Assembly: GCA_028695945.1 (NCBI GenBank)
Contig: JAQVIB010000016.1
Span: 1 to 14,937 of the forward strand
DNA: 14,937 nt
Direction: 5' to 3'
Source: Lachnospiraceae bacterium
GTDB taxonomy: Bacteria; Bacillota; Clostridia; Lachnospirales; Anaerotignaceae
The notes below the pieces were generated by a model. It ran no database searches. It was not told where the DNA came from and saw only the letters and a list, made by a program, of their open reading frames with translations. Shown here piece by piece: positions 1 to 6,291 of the stretch. A program made the position numbers and the translations under genes. The number at the start of each line of letters is the position of its first letter. Position 1 is the stretch's first letter.

Positions 1-5
1 TACAT
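1..5 (-). CDS. Start codon of the gene downstream of terL (probable portal), cut by the window edge
   Basis: On the minus strand the terL stop is followed by AGGAAGGAGG and, five bases later, an ATG at 5-3. Only that codon and two bases of the next are inside the window. In tailed-phage genomes the gene after terL is usually the portal protein, so that is the expected product. This rests on gene order alone; no protein sequence is visible. Confidence 0.5.
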
Positions 6-18
6 TATTTCCTCCTTC

Positions 19-1281
19 CTATAATCTTACTGTTAATATTTTGGCTTTAGCTTTAATTACTTGAATGGAATAACGTAAAGCATCAATCGCATGGTTATAA
101 TCATCTATAGGTTTATTGATATACTCCCCTGATTGCTTATCCTTTTCCCATGTATAGTTATCAAATTCAACAATAGTGTTTACACATTTTTTATTGATAA
201 TTATTTTATATTCTAGCAGCTTACCAATGCCATGAACAATAGAATCCTTACCTTTACGGCAGCGTCTTATTCTATCTAATCCCATACGCTTGAGGTCAAC
301 TATATCTTTAGGGTTAGCACAATCAGCAATGATAACATTCTTGTGCCATCCTTTAGCCCTCACTTCTCTAGCAATATCAGTATTTAACATTCCCTTTTTA
401 TAAATTTCATCACAGATGTAAAGTGTTTTTGTTTTCTCATCAGCCAATGAAAGAATACAGGTTGTAGGGTCGTTAGAAAATCCAAAATCTAAGCCTGTAC
501 AAGTAACTAATTCATCATTATTTCTAATCAGTTCGTTTACGTCAAATTCTTCAACACTCCAGTTATTAAATATAAGCTTGTCCGTTGTCTGAAATAAACC
601 TTCTGCAAGGATATTATATAAACGTGGATTTCTTTCTTTAATAGGAAGTAAAACCTCATCATGGTATGTATCTGGTAGAAATTTATTATCTTTATATGTG
701 GTTTTGAGTATCATTGTATTCGCTGGTACTGTGTCAGTATCAAAACCAAAATAGGAATACATCCAGTTTGAACGGCTCATAGGGTTAAATGATACTATTA
801 CCTGTAAATTTTTATATTTCTTTGAACGCACCGAACCGTTTAAGGCTATGAAATCATCATAAGTAAATAGGTTAGCTTCATCAAGGTATAAATCTGATAT
901 ACCAGATATACCCTTTGCCTTTTCTTCATTATCCAATCCTTTAAATATAAACTCACTGCCATTAGGTAAGGTCACTGTCATATCAGAACGGTTAATTGTA
1001 AGTTTAGCACCTTTAGTTTCCAGTTTTTTAATCTGCCATTCGTCTAACAGTTCCATTAATTCTCTCCATATACCTTGTTTAATTGCATTGGTTGTTTTCA
1101 TCATGCAAAGGATACGTCTTTTTTCTGCTAGTGATTTATAAAGTAGTTTCTGAAAAATGAATTTCGTCTTTCCAGACCCACGTTATCGACCGCCATAGTA
1201 AACTTCATATCTGTTTTTGTAATCAGTTAAATACGGCAAATATGCAGAATTAAAAATGCTTTTATCTATGGTTAGGTTCAT
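19..1281 (-). pseudogene. terL: Terminase large subunit, interrupted by an in-frame TAA in the Walker A motif
   Basis: Phage DNA-packaging motor (ATPase plus nuclease) of the Terminase_3/PBSX type. The full frame begins at an ATG at 1281, eight bases or fewer after an AGGAGGTGG ribosome binding site, and spans 420 sense positions, the usual family length. Codon 33 (1183-1185) is TAA. The preceding codons read VYYGGR and the following ones RGSGKTKF, so the stop sits in the ATP-binding loop. Removing the stop and the next codon would give GGRGSGKT, a perfect P-loop, which suggests a six-base insertion or a local mutation. Downstream the frame is intact: Walker B LYLDE (about residues 131-135), a VSFNP coupling motif, and nuclease aspartates in GLDFGFSNDP (about 265), IIADC (320) and NHAIDALRY (400). 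Restart at the ATG at 1104 would give a 361-residue protein lacking the P-loop lysine, so no functional motor is expected. Confidence 0.93.
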
Positions 1282-1872
1282 GCGACCACCTCCTTTTTTT
1301 TGTAAAATAAATAAGACATACAACCAATGGTTACACCAGAAAATTTATATGTCTTATTGAAATGAATCATGGTTACACCAATCTTCGTCACCTAGGGTAT
1401 TAGGATGTGCACAATATGCATATCCTGCATAATAGAAAATAAATAGCTTTACTCCAAATGGAGAAAACCTAAAATGTATTAACGTACCCCTTTAAAGGGG
1501 AGCGTCGGTAAATTCTCTGGTAATAAAATATGGTGCGTGTTATAATGGTACTCAAACAGGGGATAGGGTAGTTTCTAAAAGGGTGTTCCCCCTACCTCTA
1601 CATTAAATCATTATTTTATTGCCTGTTCACATTGTACTTTTATACATACAATCTCTCTAATTTGTTTACCACTCATGGAATAATAGCATATGTATACTAT
1701 ACATTTCCCTTGTCATAGTATAACCAGTAGCATAACCATCAATAAACCCTTATAATTCAAGGCTTACCGATGATTTATGTATTAATTATATTGTTTCAAC
1801 TATTCGTTAAAGAAATGTTTTCGGAATAGTTCTATGTATAATAGATGAATATTATCTGGTATTATACACCGC
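1282..1872 (-). ncRNA. Candidate large structured RNA between terS and terL
   Basis: This 591-nt stretch has no credible open frame on either strand, although terS and terL are normally adjacent. It contains many hairpins: 1798-1805 pairs with 1824-1831 (8 bp), 1693-1700 with 1715-1722 (8 bp), 1567-1571 with 1592-1596 around an inner GGG/CCC stem at 1581-1590, the palindrome CCCCTTTAAAGGGG at 1487-1500, 1452-1455 with 1460-1463, 1402-1406 with 1422-1426 (extended by TGCA/TGCA), and 1310-1320 with 1348-1358 (11 bp, perfect). The 12-mer ATGGTTACACCA occurs twice (1327-1338 and 1369-1380). Minus-strand transcription is assumed from the flanking genes. A TATAAT (minus, 1866-1861) lies just after the terS stop but lacks a good -35. 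The size is of the same order as the ornate RNAs GOLLD and ROOL known from Firmicute phages, but I cannot match a consensus by eye. The alternative is an untranslated spacer with chance hairpins. Confidence 0.5.
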
Positions 1873-2277
1873 TTATTCTTCCTCATTATCCTCTGAAACT
1901 ATCCTAATTGTTATGTTTTCTGTGGTATTTTGTGACACGTCTAAGTTAGTGCCCAAGTAACCATTTAGCTTTAATCCATTCTCAATAGCCTTCATAACCG
2001 TTCTACTATCCTTACTATCAAGTATTTTATCAAGCTTATTAATGTATTTAGACAATCCTATCTTATATACTCTCTCACACGCTCTTCTATATTCTTCCTG
2101 CCAAATTTCGTTATCAATCCATGTGTACAAAGTTGCACGAGGAACGCCTAATGTCTTACACGCTTCTGTCTTGTTACCACCATTATTCAATAATTCAGTA
2201 ATCATATCTAACTGAATAGGTGTTAATTTCTCATTTACTTTAAATCTGCCCCTTGAATCTCTTTCATCATTTGCCAT
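1873..2277 (-). CDS. terS: Terminase small subunit
   Basis: DNA-recognition subunit of the packaging machine, which selects phage DNA and hands it to the large subunit. The 134-residue protein has a helix-turn-helix around residues 20-60 (LTPIQLDMITELLNNGGNKT, then EACKTLGVPRATLYTWIDN), a central helical segment for oligomerisation (about 60-110) and an acidic tail (EDNEEE), the normal layout for the family. The start ATG at 2277 follows AAAGGAAG. A strong terminator on the same strand lies just upstream (2304-2326), so expression would need readthrough or a local promoter that I cannot identify. Downstream lies the 591-nt structured spacer and then the broken terL. Identification rests on the HTH type, the length and the position next to terL. 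Confidence 0.85.
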   Translation of the reverse strand: MANDERDSRGRFKVNEKLTPIQLDMITELLNNGGNKTEACKTLGVPRATLYTWIDNEIWQEEYRRACERVYKIGLSKYINKLDKILDSKDSRTVMKAIENGLKLNGYLGTNLDVSQNTTENITIRIVSEDNEEE

Positions 2278-2297
2278 TTTTTACACTTCCTTTCAAC

Positions 2298-2326
2298 AAA
2301 AAAGAGACCACAAAAAATATGGTCTC
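2298..2326 (-). terminator. Intrinsic terminator upstream of terS
   Basis: On the minus strand GAGACCA (2310-2304 as the 3' arm) pairs perfectly with TGGTCTC (2326-2320) over 7 bp around a 9-nt loop, followed directly by six T. It closes the transcription unit of the small membrane peptides, yet terS follows within about 20 bases on the same strand. Confidence 0.85.
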
Positions 2327-2345
2327 CTAATCTCTATCTCCTTTA

Positions 2346-2426
2346 TTAACGAAATCTCATCGCACCCAAAATATAACCAAACATAGAACCTATAACAACT
2401 AATAATAAAAAAGTTTGATTATCCAT
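2346..2426 (-). CDS. 26-residue single-pass membrane peptide
   Basis: This short frame starts at ATG 2426 after an AGGGGATAGT ribosome binding site and ends at TAA 2346. After the polar start MDNQ it has an almost unbroken hydrophobic segment (TFLLLVVIGSMFGYILGA) and ends in the basic MRFR, which predicts a single transmembrane helix with the basic end cytoplasmic. Its start overlaps the end of the preceding 55-residue gene by 8 bases, suggesting translational coupling, and the terminator at 2298-2326 follows it. I do not recognise a family. The position next to the packaging genes and the small size would fit a holin-like or other accessory phage membrane peptide, but this is inference only. 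Confidence 0.6.
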   Translation of the reverse strand: MDNQTFLLLVVIGSMFGYILGAMRFR

Positions 2427-2586
2427 TTTTACTATCCCCTTTGTTGTTTTTAAATTCTATTACTTCTTTGATCTCCAACGCCAACAGTATAATCATCATA
2501 GACGCCCAAAACTTAGGGAAAGTTATCGCCAACCAAATAAAACTTATTATACCTAACAATCTTTCAATAAAATCTGCTATTCCCAT
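2419..2586 (-). CDS. 55-residue small membrane protein
   Basis: The frame starts at ATG 2586, preceded by AAGGGGGTAGATTAA, where the GGGGG tract serves as ribosome binding site, and stops at 2419. It has a short amphipathic start (MGIADFIERL), a hydrophobic stretch from about residue 11 to 41 that could be one long or two short helices broken by a Pro-Lys (FPKFW), and a charged cytoplasmic-type tail (EIKEVIEFKNNKGDSKNG). It sits about 15 bases after the 107-residue gene and overlaps the 26-residue membrane peptide, so the two small membrane proteins are probably made together. There is no recognisable family. A holin-like role is possible, but no endolysin gene is adjacent. Confidence 0.6.
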   Translation of the reverse strand: MGIADFIERLLGIISFIWLAITFPKFWASMMIILLALEIKEVIEFKNNKGDSKNG

Positions 2587-2601
2587 TTAATCTACCCCCT
2601 T

Positions 2602-2925
2602 TTAAATGAATAAATGATTAATTTCATAATTCTTTAGGGAGTTATAATTATTCTCTCTTGCCAATTCAAGCAATATATATTTCTCTGTTTGCTTATCTAA
2701 AACTATAACCCTTTTTATTCCCATGTTCATACAATCTTGCAAATATTTCTTCCAGTATTCAACATCTTCTTTATCTTGGAAAATAACTTCATGAGCAAAT
2801 CTAATAAGCTTCAACAAGGCATTATATATCAATTGTTCATCTGTTTTATTTAACATTTCTTGGTTAAGTTCTTCCATACGATCTAACTCTTGTACAATCT
2901 GTTTCCACTCTTTCTTATCAATCAT
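2602..2925 (-). CDS. Hypothetical protein, 107 residues
   Basis: Start ATG 2925 follows AGGGGGTAGCTTGAT. It begins one base before the end of the upstream nuclease-like gene's frame, so the two form an operon. The protein is predicted mostly helical in its first two thirds (charged helices around EWKQIVQELDRMEELNQ and EQLIYNALLKLIRFAHEVI), followed by a short strand-rich part (IKRVIVLDKQTEKYILLEL). It has no signal peptide, membrane segment or recognisable catalytic motif. Hypothetical genes of this size are common just upstream of terminase genes. I do not recognise the family. Confidence 0.75.
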   Translation of the reverse strand: MIDKKEWKQIVQELDRMEELNQEMLNKTDEQLIYNALLKLIRFAHEVIFQDKEDVEYWKKYLQDCMNMGIKRVIVLDKQTEKYILLELARENNYNSLKNYEINHLFI

Positions 2926-2926
2926 A

Positions 2927-3481
2927 TCAAGCTACCCCCTTTGTATCAGCCAGAACCTTGTCCACTTTAAACCGCTTAGAACTTTCCTTGCACCATGCAC
3001 CAAATCTATCTACATTAACAAGATAACCTTCTCTTTCAATCTTCCGATTACAGCCATCACTTGACCAGTCCCAACAGCTTGCTCGTCTTATTGTATGCTT
3101 ATCAACATATTCCCTTAAACTTGCCAAATCAAAGAAATACATCAATTCTTTCGTATAATCTATGTAACACATATAATTAGCTTTTGTTGTATGTAACCAA
3201 CCTAATGAATTATTAGCTTTATCATCAAAATTTTCAACAAACATATTCCCTGTTTTACTCATTCTGGCATCTGTTTTTACTTCCCAGCATGACACTTTAC
3301 CTTTTTTCGTTGAACACACAAAATCCATCTTATTTTTTATTCCTAAAAATTCATGTTTACCAGTTGCTATAGCAGTAAATCCATACTGTACAGTTACATA
3401 ATTATAAAACCAGTTTTCTCCAATTTCTCCAATCGTGCATTTCTCTTCCCATGTTGCATTTGTACTCATTAAATATATCAC
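2927..3481 (-). CDS. PD-(D/E)XK nuclease-like phage protein
   Basis: The 184-residue protein carries the spacing of a PD-(D/E)XK nuclease core: a helix with an acidic residue (GEIGENWFYNYV, E22), then D53 in KMDFVC, then E67-V-K69 in CWEVKTD, all on predicted strands. The next segment (TGNMFVENF, GWLHTTKANYM) resembles the part that follows the core in restriction-endonuclease-like phage proteins. Such enzymes cut DNA or resolve branched DNA and often lie near the terminase genes, where HNH nucleases are also found. The start is taken as GTG at 3481, five bases after GAGAGGATGCT. An in-frame ATG four codons later (3469) has a worse spacing. The protein is cysteine-rich in its C-terminal half (SCWDWSSDGC). 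Activity is inferred from the motif only. Confidence 0.6.
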   Translation of the reverse strand: MIYLMSTNATWEEKCTIGEIGENWFYNYVTVQYGFTAIATGKHEFLGIKNKMDFVCSTKKGKVSCWEVKTDARMSKTGNMFVENFDDKANNSLGWLHTTKANYMCYIDYTKELMYFFDLASLREYVDKHTIRRASCWDWSSDGCNRKIEREGYLVNVDRFGAWCKESSKRFKVDKVLADTKGVA

Positions 3482-3519
3482 AGCATCCTCTCTTTGGTTA
3501 AAATTTGAATATTGACAAT

Positions 3520-3546
3520 AAAAAAAAGTTGTCCATCGTGGACAAC
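3520..3546 (-). terminator. Intrinsic terminator after the DUF5659-like gene
   Basis: On the minus strand GTTGTCCA-cga-TGGACAAC forms a perfect 8-bp stem with a 3-nt loop (3546-3528), followed by eight T. It begins four bases after the stop codon of the 3550-3717 gene. Confidence 0.92.
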
Positions 3547-3549
3547 CAA

Positions 3550-3717
3550 TTACTTTTTATACTGAAGCATACTTTCCTGTAATTCTACTGTATCCTCAAA
3601 CAAAAATGCCTTGAATTTTTTATCAACGAATGAATCCTTAACCTTAATCACATCAAAGCCATTCCTTACCAGATACATCATTAAAGCCAAACTATGTACA
3701 ACTTTTAAATTTTCCAC
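3550..3717 (-). CDS. Small phage protein resembling DUF5659
   Basis: This 55-residue frame starts with GTG at 3717 behind an AAAGGATGG ribosome binding site (about 10 bases spacing); no in-frame ATG is available upstream. The pattern VVHSLALMMYLVRNGFDVIK, then KFKAFLFEDTVELQESM and QYKK, matches what I know of the short DUF5659 proteins of Firmicute phages and integrative elements: a helix ending in NGF, a strand pair, then FEDT followed by a helix. The function of that family is not known. A strong terminator follows the stop codon, so it ends its own transcription unit. Confidence 0.65.
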   Translation of the reverse strand: MENLKVVHSLALMMYLVRNGFDVIKVKDSFVDKKFKAFLFEDTVELQESMLQYKK

Positions 3718-3898
3718 AATATCACCATCCTTTGTATACTCTTTACATTGACAACACTATTTTTTGTTTATTAGTTCCAAACATCTAAATCATTTAACAA
3801 CACTTTCTATATATTATAGCTAATAAATGTTGTAGTTTTTTATGAATATTTACTATAAATCAGACTTGTTTCATTTCCGATTTTCATTAGAATTTCAC

Positions 3899-3933
3899 AA
3901 AAAAGGCTATCGTCCAAAAAAGGTCAACAGCCT
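3899..3933 (-). terminator. Intrinsic terminator
   Basis: On the minus strand AGGCTGTTGACC (3933-3922) pairs with GGACGATAGCCT (3915-3904) through a stem with wobble pairs and one mismatch and a 6-T loop, followed by a T-run over 3904-3899. It is the second terminator downstream of the winged-helix gene. Confidence 0.7.
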
Positions 3934-4035
3934 ATAAATATATTAAATTCATTTTTCCAATTTGAGAAAGATTAAATATCTAATCTATTTCGTCACGTTC
4001 CGTTCCTCAAGGTTGAAGATTTTGTTTATAGAAAA

Positions 4036-4095
4036 GTAACACCTTTTAAACCTCTATATAAGTATTATTCTATATAGACATTTAATTAGTGTTAC
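4036..4095. repeat. Two-level inverted repeat (cruciform-like)
   Basis: The outer arms GTAACAC (4036-4042) and GTGTTAC (4089-4095) pair over 7 bp. The inner arms TCTATATA (4053-4060) and TATATAGA (4071-4078) pair over 8 bp with a 10-nt loop. The two stems are separated by symmetric 10-nt internal loops, so the whole element is centred on one axis. Without a clear U-tract it does not look like an ordinary terminator. It could be an operator or origin element for the adjacent winged-helix protein. Confidence 0.55.
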
Positions 4096-4145
4096 CTTTT
4101 TACCGTCTGAACGTAGCGTAAGCGTAGTGAATAAATTGGATATTC

Positions 4146-4173
4146 AAAAAGGCTGTGCGTATTCAGCACAACC
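4146..4173 (-). terminator. Intrinsic terminator of the winged-helix gene
   Basis: On the minus strand GGTTGTGC (4173-4166) pairs with GCACAGCC (4158-4151) over 8 bp with one wobble pair around a 7-nt loop, followed by five T. It lies about 20 bases after the stop codon of the 4192-5058 gene. Confidence 0.85.
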
Positions 4174-4191
4174 CTTGAATTATTTTTTGTA

Positions 4192-5058
4192 TTAACTTAT
4201 CTTTTTAGAACTCGAATTAAACACTGACAAATCTAATGGCGAAATTTCCTCAAATCTTTCATCTAACGATTCATTATATCTAATACAATCATCATATAAC
4301 CTAGATATTTCTTTTTCATTATTAATGTATTTTTTAGCACCTTTGATAAAGCCATTATATCTCATTTTTATACTAGTCCTTGTATCTCCATCAAGTTTAT
4401 TTTTTTCCTTATAATACTCAAATTCAACAGTTTCAAGATAAATACCCGAATCAGAAATAATATCGGCTTTATCTCTATATCTGCCGTAAACATTATTTAC
4501 TTTATGATATGTACCATCTTTTTTCCTAGCTTTATTTCTATGAATATATAGTAGCTCTAATCCCTGTAATTTATGGTTATAATCATCAATAGTGACATAA
4601 TTCATATCCCATAATTCAACCATACTTTCCTGTGACATATGCCATGATTTTGTTTTACCATTTATAGTACCAATGATATTGACATAATATTTTAATAAAT
4701 TAAACCCTATTGCACCTAGTGCAAATATCTTTTGAACTTCCCATAATTCAATTATAGTAAAATTGTCTTTACCATCAAATTTACAAGTCACACTATCAAA
4801 AACATAATTATTTTTATCTTGAGCAATCAGTTTAATAACATCATTTTCAACCAATGAAGATAAACCTTTTTTGATACCTGTAATAATACGTCTATCTTTA
4901 TGAGCATCCAAAAATCTACCAGTAAGATAATAACCTATCTCATCAATAGAAGTAAATAATACATCTTGTTTATTGTTTTGCAAACCATTCAAAATTAAGA
5001 TTATAGCAATTTCTTCTGGTTCAAATATAAATTCTTTTGTAATAAATAATTTTAACAT
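4192..5058 (-). CDS. Tandem winged-helix DNA-binding protein, possible replication initiator
   Basis: The 288-residue protein appears to have two winged-helix domains. The first spans about residues 10-95 (FTSIDEIGYYLTGRF, then RIITGIKKGLSSLVENDVIK, then an acidic beta wing). The second spans about 120-200 (LLKYYVNIIGTING, MSQESMVELWDMNYVTIDDY, HKLQGLELLYIHRNK, and a wing ending NVYGRYRDKADI). The tail is charged and probably flexible. This two-domain architecture is typical of plasmid and phage replication initiators and replisome organisers. The gene stands alone with gene-free DNA on both sides, 16-bp direct repeats lie upstream (5125-5158) and a symmetric inverted repeat lies downstream, all suggestive of a replication module. 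I cannot assign it to a named Rep family, and a transcription regulator is the main alternative. The start ATG at 5058 follows GAAAGGAATATGAA. Confidence 0.6.
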   Translation of the reverse strand: MLKLFITKEFIFEPEEIAIILILNGLQNNKQDVLFTSIDEIGYYLTGRFLDAHKDRRIITGIKKGLSSLVENDVIKLIAQDKNNYVFDSVTCKFDGKDNFTIIELWEVQKIFALGAIGFNLLKYYVNIIGTINGKTKSWHMSQESMVELWDMNYVTIDDYNHKLQGLELLYIHRNKARKKDGTYHKVNNVYGRYRDKADIISDSGIYLETVEFEYYKEKNKLDGDTRTSIKMRYNGFIKGAKKYINNEKEISRLYDDCIRYNESLDERFEEISPLDLSVFNSSSKKIS

Positions 5059-5124
5059 TTCATATTCCTTTCATTAATCTAAATAAAAATTTCAAAAAAA
5101 AGATTGTACTGCGTAAGCAGTTCA

Positions 5125-5158
5125 AAAAGGTTATTAACTTGTAAAAGGTTATTAACTT
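5125..5158. repeat. Two 16-bp direct repeats (iteron-like)
   Basis: AAAAGGTTATTAACTT occurs at 5125-5140 and again at 5143-5158, identical and with an 18-bp period. Each contains the near-palindrome GGTTATTAACT. They lie 67 bases upstream of the winged-helix protein's start and are plausible binding sites for it. Confidence 0.7.
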
Positions 5159-5205
5159 ATAGTACTAAGGAAATCGACACAAAAGTTTACGCACTTTCGC
5201 TAGTA

Positions 5206-5277
5206 CTAACAACTTTTTGACATTTTTATGTCGTTTTCTTTAGTTAGGTTAATATTTTTCATATTATTTAAATGCAT
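5206..5277 (-). CDS. Possible 23-residue leader peptide
   Basis: An ATG at 5277 preceded by AAGGTGG with 8-base spacing opens a frame of 23 codons ending at TAG 5206. The product is polar and basic, begins MHLNNMKNINL and ends KMSKSC. It lies in the leader of the winged-helix gene, just before the TAGTACTA and iteron-like repeats. There is no homology I can recognise, and it may simply be a chance frame behind a good ribosome binding site. Confidence 0.25.
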   Translation of the reverse strand: MHLNNMKNINLTKENDIKMSKSC

Positions 5278-5370
5278 TCAAATAACCACCTTTTTCGCTT
5301 GTGATTTCTTCTTTTAGTATTTGCGATTCCCCTTTGAAGGGGTATCAATAAAATCGTAGTTTTAAAGACA

Positions 5371-5403
5371 AAAACCCCCTAGGGCAATAATTCACCCTAG
5401 GAG
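5371..5403 (-). terminator. Intrinsic terminator after the 5412-6155 gene
   Basis: On the minus strand CTCCTAGGG (5403-5395) pairs with CCCTAGGGG (5384-5376) over 9 bp with one wobble pair around a 10-nt loop, followed by a T-run. It begins nine bases after the stop codon. Confidence 0.88.
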
Positions 5404-5411
5404 AAATAACC

Positions 5412-6155
5412 TTACGCAACTTTACTTTCTTTTAAACCGTATTTTATTTGGTACTCTTCAAATTTTATCAACAATCTGGATTTAATTCTTTCCTTATAAT
5501 GTTTTACGTTGGGTCTGCCATATACATCATTAGCGAGGTTTCTGTTTAGGTTGTCTATAAATTCAATCTTGCTCTTTGTTAGAATATCTTCCCTATTGCA
5601 CCAGTACCAGAGCAATACTTCTGGAAGCCATCTCATTTTATTATTTTCCTTGGAGTAGTAATCTTTTATGTTATTGATATGCATATCGTAATAAGTATCT
5701 TTTTGGTTGCTTTTTTCGAACTCATCATAATCCAGTTCAAAATTGCCGATTAAGGTTTCAGAAATTTTTAGTTCCTTTTTGTTTCTAACATACACGTCAT
5801 AAAGCTTCCCACGAATATGTATGTCAATATAGTTGTAATACTGCTTTGTTATCGGATGATTAAATATATCAAAATCATCTAATACTGTTGATAACTCTTC
5901 TTCACTCTTGCCCACTGCAAATTGTAAACTGGCAAAATAAAATAATGCCTGAAATTCATTATTCATATCTTCCATGGTGGGAATAGATTCTCTGTATTTT
6001 CTGTAAATTGGTTTAACCATTTTTGTTAAACAAACCAGATTTATTTTAATAATAGTGTCTACTACCTTTTTATTTTTAGGGTGTTTTGGATACTCGATTA
6101 CAACTGTACTGAAGGATTTCTCCCAAATTTTTTCCGCAAATTCTTTTTCTGTCAT
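5412..6155 (-). CDS. Helical protein of unknown function, 247 residues
   Basis: Predicted soluble and almost entirely helical. An N-terminal helical region (about 1-70) is followed by a segment with many aromatic residues (HPITKQYYNYIDIHIRGKLY, about 99-118), an acidic linker (about 137-155) and a C-terminal basic region (MRWLPEVLLWYWCNREDIL, then NLNRNLANDVYGRPN and HYKERIKSRLLIKFEEYQ). The C-terminal part could bind nucleic acid. The middle helices faintly recall sigma-factor-like regulators, but I see no motif that would carry that claim. The start ATG at 6155 lies 15 bases after AAAGGA, which is long. A tiny frame beginning at ATG within ACATGAAAGG ends at TAATG on this start, so reinitiation may help. 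A terminator follows it. Confidence 0.75.
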   Translation of the reverse strand: MTEKEFAEKIWEKSFSTVVIEYPKHPKNKKVVDTIIKINLVCLTKMVKPIYRKYRESIPTMEDMNNEFQALFYFASLQFAVGKSEEELSTVLDDFDIFNHPITKQYYNYIDIHIRGKLYDVYVRNKKELKISETLIGNFELDYDEFEKSNQKDTYYDMHINNIKDYYSKENNKMRWLPEVLLWYWCNREDILTKSKIEFIDNLNRNLANDVYGRPNVKHYKERIKSRLLIKFEEYQIKYGLKESKVA

Positions 6156-6199
6156 TAAAATATCATTAATCCTTTCATGTTTTAATTTTTAGTACCACA

Positions 6200-6257
6200 G
6201 AATGAATAGATATGATATAATGACTTGACTAGAGAAATTATATACATATCATCATTC
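6200..6257. repeat. Long imperfect inverted repeat downstream of the antirepressor gene
   Basis: The left arm 6200-6221 and the right arm 6237-6257 are near-complementary over about 20 positions with small bulges. Both arms include a TATAAT (plus at 6216-6221, minus at 6242-6237). It has no T-run on either side, so it does not look like a standard terminator. It could be an operator, or a regulatory hairpin in the transcript leading to the 5412-6155 gene. Confidence 0.5.
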
Positions 6258-6291
6258 TATGATGCGGGTGAGTTAGGCTGTCAGTGTGTCT

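Larger units (their letters stand above)
3718..4145. other. Gene-free region with a terminator and a cruciform-like inverted repeat
   Basis: I find no supportable gene in this stretch of about 430 bases. It holds a TATAAT on the minus strand (3818-3813) without a convincing -35, an ACAACA/TGTTGT inverted repeat around 3798-3834, an intrinsic terminator (3899-3933) and the two-level inverted repeat at 4036-4095. The short run CGTAGCGTAAGCGTAG lies near 4112-4130. Confidence 0.5.
5059..5375. other. Gene-poor region upstream of the winged-helix gene, with repeats
   Basis: This stretch of about 320 bases holds a 5-bp hairpin with the loop GTAA (5108-5121), two iteron-like repeats (5125-5158), two copies of the palindromic TAGTACTA (about 5160-5167 and 5201-5208), a possible 23-residue leader frame (5206-5277), and the palindrome CCCCTTTGAAGGGG (5329-5342). 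No clear sigma-A promoter was found for the winged-helix gene. Confidence 0.5.

Noticed and set aside
1183..1185. Recoding or an alternative genetic code to explain the TAA in terL
   Set aside because: TAA ends terS and other genes here, and readthrough would still leave two extra residues in the P-loop.
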